A stretch of 8,479 nt of DNA from Dehalococcoidia bacterium (lineage in GTDB: Bacteria; Chloroflexota; Dehalococcoidia; Tepidiformales; Tepidiformaceae): assembly GCA_023228745.1 (NCBI GenBank), contig JALOAP010000111.1:1-8479 (forward strand). The letters run 5' to 3'. The translations under genes and the position numbers were made by a program. The notes beneath the pieces are model-generated. The model was not told the DNA's origin. It worked only from the letters and a program-made list of their open reading frames with translations, and did no database searches. Shown one piece after another: positions 5,671 through 8,479 of the stretch (positions within the stretch are counted from its first letter, which is position 1; each line of letters begins with the position of its first letter).

Positions 5671-6639
5671 TCATTCGTATTGCTGGGCGGCGAGCTGGAG
5701 TGAGCGGGCCACTTCGGCGCGCAATTCCTCTGGCGCCACCACCACGGCCGCGGGGCCCCAGCTCCGGACCCAGGGCACGAACTCAAGGAAGCTCGGGAGG
5801 CGCAGCTCCAACCGCACGCCCCCGTCCTCCCGCTGCGTGAGCCGCTGCGACGGGTGCCAGTGCGTCTCGGCGACGCGGTCGGCGACGTCCTGCGCGAAGT
5901 CGACGATCACCTCGTACTCGTCATCGCCGAAGACGACGCCCCAACTGCGCGACATCTTCTCCGTGATCTCGTTCACGTCGTTTGCGTGGAAGACCCGGCC
6001 GGTCGCTTCGACGTTGACGATGCGGTCGAGCTTGAAGGTGCGGATTTGGCCGTGTTCGTGGCTGTAGCCAATCACGTAGACGGCAGCCCCGGTGGTGCTC
6101 GGCTCAAGCAGATAGGGGTCGAGGGCGGTCTCCCGCATCGCGCGCGCCTGCTGGGAACGGTAGCGAATGGCCACGGTCTGCGAGGCGGCCCAGGCTTCGG
6201 TCAGGCTCCGGAGCACGCGGGCCTGGGCCGCGCTTTCCGGTTTATCCTTGAGGCGGGCCACCGTGGTGTGCACCTGGCGGCTCAGCGGCGGCGGGAGCGC
6301 ATCCGCCAACTTCGCGAGTGCCGACAGCCCATCGCTGTCACGCTCGTTCGCATGGCGCAGCATGAGGCGGGCCGCGAGGTAGAGCGCGCGCGCTTCGTGC
6401 AGGCTGAACCGTACCGCACCGATGGGCGTGGAGCCGGGTAACAACCGCCAGCGCCGCCCCGGGGCTTCCAGCAGCGGAGCACCCAGCTCGCTCTCCAGCG
6501 CGTTCAGGTCCCGTTGGATGGTCCGGGTGCTATAGCCGAGGCCGTCTGCCAGCTCTCGCACAGTGAGCCCGCCCGGGTTGCCCCGAAGCCGCCGTTCGAC
6601 CTCGATCAGTCGTGTCGCCCGCCGAAGCTGTTCTGTCAC
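5671..6639 (-). CDS. HTH-WYL transcriptional regulator
   Basis: A 322-residue protein in the usual WYL layout: an N-terminal helix-turn-helix (about 8-65, with LTVRELADGLGYSTRTIQRD), a WYL ligand-sensing domain (about 145-215) and a C-terminal WCX extension (about 240-320). Family members bind DNA, and several respond to nucleic acid or small ligands. The eponymous W-Y-L triad is replaced by V187-Y188-V189 (before IGYS), while the downstream R200 and LDRI motif are kept. The start is GTG 6639-6637, supported by GAGGGG (6652-6647) at 7-nt spacing. It is the first gene of the leftward block and diverges from the DUF3090 gene, so it could regulate itself, the peptidases or the divergent gene. 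The target is inferred from position only. Confidence 0.9.
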   Translation of the reverse strand: MTEQLRRATRLIEVERRLRGNPGGLTVRELADGLGYSTRTIQRDLNALESELGAPLLEAPGRRWRLLPGSTPIGAVRFSLHEARALYLAARLMLRHANERDSDGLSALAKLADALPPPLSRQVHTTVARLKDKPESAAQARVLRSLTEAWAASQTVAIRYRSQQARAMRETALDPYLLEPSTTGAAVYVIGYSHEHGQIRTFKLDRIVNVEATGRVFHANDVNEITEKMSRSWGVVFGDDEYEVIVDFAQDVADRVAETHWHPSQRLTQREDGGVRLELRLPSFLEFVPWVRSWGPAAVVVAPEELRAEVARSLQLAAQQYE

Positions 6640-6767
6640 CGCTCGTCCCCTCGATAAGTTTACCGGTAGGTTAATGGTACGTTGCGACAGGTGTTGTCGT
6701 CGGTTCTGTCAACATCTGCCGAAACGCCCTGGCGACCGAAGGGACCGCCTCCCGTACGATGGTACAG
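6640..6767. promoter_or_regulatory. Divergent promoter/operator region between WYL and DUF3090 genes
   Basis: This 128-bp gap must drive both divergent units. It contains an AT-richer stretch at 6653-6680, an 8-bp palindrome TACCGGTA (6661-6668), and an inverted repeat CGACA-GGTGT-TGTCG (6685-6699) whose CGACAG is echoed by CTGTC at 6706-6710. TACGAT (6755-6760), a TAnnnT-type -10, lies 7 nt before ATG 6768 and would give a leaderless DUF3090 transcript. On the minus strand, TAAACT (6663-6658) is a possible -10 for the WYL gene. The individual promoter calls are tentative; the palindromes are seen directly. Confidence 0.4.
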
Positions 6768-7271
6768 ATGGCAGAAACCTTCCAATTCGGGCCGGTCCTG
6801 GCTGTGGTTGCCGAGGCAATCGGCCAACCCGGACAGCGCCGTTTCCGCATCAACGCCCTCTCTCCCGGTGGCGAGTCCGCCGCCATCTGGCTGGAGAAGG
6901 AGCAGCTTGCTGCCCTCGGCGACGCGCTCGAGACGGTCCTGCGAGAGGAGGAGTTCGAATACGAACCCCTTCCGCTCGACGACGTCCCCGAAGCACCAGC
7001 CTTTCCGTTGAACGCAACCGTTGACTTCCGCGCAGCGCAGCTTTCGATGGGGGTGAACCGGGATACGCGTCACATCGTGCTTGTCGCGGCCGATGGGGAG
7101 GATGACGGCCTGAGCGTGGCCTTCGAGTTCCCCTACCGCCGCGGGTTCGAACTCCGCCGGGAGATTGCCGAGACGGTCGCAGCGGGCCGTCCGCCGTGCC
7201 CGCTCTGCGGTGCGCCGCTCGACCCCTCCGGGCACGTCTGCCCCCGGTCGAACGGGCACCACCCCCAGTAA
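6768..7271 (+). CDS. DUF3090 (TIGR03847-type) zinc-ribbon protein of unknown function
   Basis: A 167-residue protein matching DUF3090 by its layout: FGPV...GQPGQRRFRINA near the N-terminus, LEKEQLAAL in the middle, a conserved RDTRHIVLVA/AFEFPYRRGFELR region, and a C-terminal zinc ribbon CPLCGAPLDPSGHVCPR (Cys144, Cys147, His156 and Cys158 are probable ligands). No biochemical role is established for the family as far as I know. In Actinobacteria it commonly sits with a histidine-phosphatase-family gene and an SCO1664-family gene near mycothiol ligase. None of these is adjacent here. The start is ATG 6768, which gives the family-like distance to the GQPGQR motif. ATG 6759 is in frame, adds MVQ, and has no closer ribosome binding site. 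Phosphofructokinase follows after 83 nt on the same strand. Confidence 0.88.
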   Translation: MAETFQFGPVLAVVAEAIGQPGQRRFRINALSPGGESAAIWLEKEQLAALGDALETVLREEEFEYEPLPLDDVPEAPAFPLNATVDFRAAQLSMGVNRDTRHIVLVAADGEDDGLSVAFEFPYRRGFELRREIAETVAAGRPPCPLCGAPLDPSGHVCPRSNGHHPQ

Positions 7272-7354
7272 CACGACCATCCGACAACGTCCCGGCAGCC
7301 TGCTGCAAGCTGAGATGTATTGCGCCGCTCTTTACCCGGGGCCACAGTAGAACC

Positions 7355-8329
7355 ATGCTGCAGCGAATTGGCATCCTCACCAGTGGAGGTGACGCCCCGG
7401 GCATGAACGCGGCTATACGTGCCTGCGTGCGGACCGCCACCGAATACGGTGTCACCAGCGTCGGCTACCTGGATGGCTTTTCCGGGCTTGTCGAAAACCG
7501 CTACATCGAGCTCGACGACCGTACGGTCGGGAACCAGATCCAGCGGGGGGGAACCTTCCTCGGCACCTCCCGCAGCAAGGCGTTTCTTGACCCGGATGTG
7601 CGTGCCAAGGCGGTCCAACAGATGCGCGACATTGGCGTCGAAGCACTCATCGTGGTCGGTGGCGATGGGAGCTTTCGCGGCGCCCGCGCCCTCGAAGTCG
7701 AACATGGTCTCGCCGTCGCCGGGCTCCCCGGCACGATCGACAACGATGTCTACGGCACCGACGAAACCATCGGCTTCGACACCGCCGTCAACTCCGCTGT
7801 GCAGGCCGTGGACAAAGTCCGCGACACCAGCGAATCGACGGGCATGATGTTCTTCGTAGAGGTGATGGGCCGGACCTCGGGTGCCATCGCTGTGCACACC
7901 GCCGTCGCCGCGGGCGCCGCCGGCGTGCTCGTCCCAGAGGAACAGGAGGACTTCGATCGCCTGGTCGAGCGGCTGCGAAGCAGCATGGCGCGAGGCAAGC
8001 GGAGCCACATCATCATCGTGGCCGAAGGCGAAGACGCGGGCGGGGCGTTCGGCGCCGCGGAGCGCGTCGGTTCGTTGCTCGACAACGAATATCGCGTGGT
8101 CATCCTCGGGCATACGCAGCGGGGTGGCAGCCCGACGATGCGCGACCGTATCATCGCCTCGCAATCCGGTGCACTCGCCATCGATGCACTGGCCGCCGGC
8201 CGCTCGGGTTTCATGATTGGCATGCAGCGGGGCCAGCCCGTCGAAATCGACCTCAGCGAAGTCCTTTCCCACAGCCGCCCAACGTCCCGGATCGACTTCG
8301 TCCGCCTGGCGGGGCGGATCGCCGGTTGA
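7355..8329 (+). CDS. pfkA: ATP-dependent 6-phosphofructokinase
   Basis: A 324-residue enzyme of normal PfkA length that phosphorylates fructose 6-phosphate to fructose 1,6-bisphosphate in glycolysis. Visible motifs are TSGGDAPGMNAAIR (9-22), GGTFLG (65-70), GGDGS (102-106), PGTIDND with the catalytic Asp129 (125-131), EVMGR (169-173) and GHTQRGGSP plus DR (252-265). Gly105 and Gly126 occupy the two positions that are Gly in ATP enzymes and Asp/Lys in PPi enzymes, so ATP is the predicted donor. Two differences from E. coli stand out: Met164 replaces the substrate-binding Arg162, and Ala189 replaces the effector-site Glu187. The start is ATG 7355, where the conserved domain begins (MLQRIGILTSGG). 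An upstream extension to 7196 is open but overlaps the DUF3090 gene and is unconserved. No strong ribosome binding site is visible. A peroxiredoxin gene follows after 27 nt. Confidence 0.96.
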   Translation: MLQRIGILTSGGDAPGMNAAIRACVRTATEYGVTSVGYLDGFSGLVENRYIELDDRTVGNQIQRGGTFLGTSRSKAFLDPDVRAKAVQQMRDIGVEALIVVGGDGSFRGARALEVEHGLAVAGLPGTIDNDVYGTDETIGFDTAVNSAVQAVDKVRDTSESTGMMFFVEVMGRTSGAIAVHTAVAAGAAGVLVPEEQEDFDRLVERLRSSMARGKRSHIIIVAEGEDAGGAFGAAERVGSLLDNEYRVVILGHTQRGGSPTMRDRIIASQSGALAIDALAAGRSGFMIGMQRGQPVEIDLSEVLSHSRPTSRIDFVRLAGRIAG

Positions 8330-8356
8330 ACCGCGCAGAACGCAGAGGAGTTACTC

Positions 8357-8479
8357 ATGACTACCACCATGCCGCCCGTCGATAGCGAAGCGCCGAACTT
8401 CGAACTGAACGACCAGGATGGCGCGTTTGTCAGCCTCCGTGACCTGCGTGGCAAGTGGGTCGTGCTCTACTTCTACCCG
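8357..8479 (+). CDS. Peroxiredoxin, PrxQ/BCP-like, N-terminal part (partial)
   Basis: The first 41 codons of a gene running off the right edge, starting at ATG 8357 with GAGGAG (8345-8350) as a well-spaced ribosome binding site. The product begins with a short Thr/Pro leader, then DSEAPNFELNDQDGAFVSLRDLRGKWVVLYFYP, the typical opening of a thioredoxin-fold peroxiredoxin (AhpC/TSA family). The peroxidatic Cys, expected just after FYP in the TxxC motif, lies beyond the window, so activity cannot be confirmed. The LNDQDG and LRGKWVVLYFYP pattern favours the BCP/PrxQ thioredoxin-dependent thiol peroxidase branch. It is 27 nt behind the phosphofructokinase gene on the same strand and probably shares its transcript. 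Confidence 0.88.
   Translation, partial: MTTTMPPVDSEAPNFELNDQDGAFVSLRDLRGKWVVLYFYP

Noticed and set aside
7295..7306. Small inverted repeat GCAGC-CT-GCTGC before pfkA
   Set aside because: Arms of only 5 bp in GC-rich DNA are expected by chance, there is no T tract, and no clear promoter is associated.
7196..7354. N-terminal extension of phosphofructokinase
   Set aside because: It would overlap the DUF3090 gene in another frame and add 53 residues before the conserved start MLQRIGILTSGG.
7133..8272. Long open frame (379 codons, - strand) opposite DUF3090/pfkA
   Set aside because: It is antisense to a textbook phosphofructokinase, its translation is low-complexity with no recognisable fold, and it has no promoter or ribosome site of note.
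1..8479. CRISPR array, transposon, integrase, tRNA or rRNA
   Set aside because: I saw no regularly spaced repeats, transposase or integrase motifs, terminal repeats, or tRNA/rRNA-like sequences on either strand.

Overview
The window looks like chromosomal DNA from a GC-rich bacterium, most likely Chloroflexota (possibly Dehalococcoidia-related) and less likely an actinobacterium. The reasons are high GC, several GTG starts, a DUF3090 (TIGR03847-type) protein, which is known mainly from Actinobacteria and Chloroflexota, and a CQGGIR-type two-domain sulfurtransferase. The taxonomic call is an inference. I see no mobile element, CRISPR array, rRNA or tRNA.

Layout: (1) Positions 1-173 hold the 3' end of an unrecognised gene, followed by a stem-loop that may be its terminator. 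(2) Positions 495-1062 hold two tandem, closely related small proteins with a C-x2-C...C-x3-C zinc-finger core that resembles the gyrase inhibitor YacG. They end at a strong intrinsic terminator (1084-1119). (3) A leftward block follows. In transcription order it is a WYL-domain regulator (6639-5671), a prolidase-like M24B metallopeptidase (5634-4246), an S9 prolyl peptidase of DPP-IV type (4249-2111) and a two-domain rhodanese sulfurtransferase (1982-1140). The two peptidases overlap in a GTGA start/stop, so they are almost certainly co-translated. The sulfurtransferase is set off by 128 bp that may contain its own promoter. (4) A rightward block diverges from the WYL gene: a DUF3090 protein, ATP-type 6-phosphofructokinase, and the start of a peroxiredoxin (PrxQ/BCP-like) cut by the window edge.

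How the genes may work together: the S9 enzyme would release Xaa-Pro dipeptides from peptides, and the M24B enzyme has the C-terminal features of an enzyme that splits Xaa-Pro bonds. The pair therefore reads as a cytoplasmic proline-peptide salvage unit, perhaps controlled by the adjacent WYL regulator. The rightward block is housekeeping metabolism (glycolysis, peroxide defence) plus a conserved zinc-ribbon protein of unknown function. The least explained part is the tandem YacG-like pair with its perfect palindrome just upstream of the second gene's ribosome binding site.
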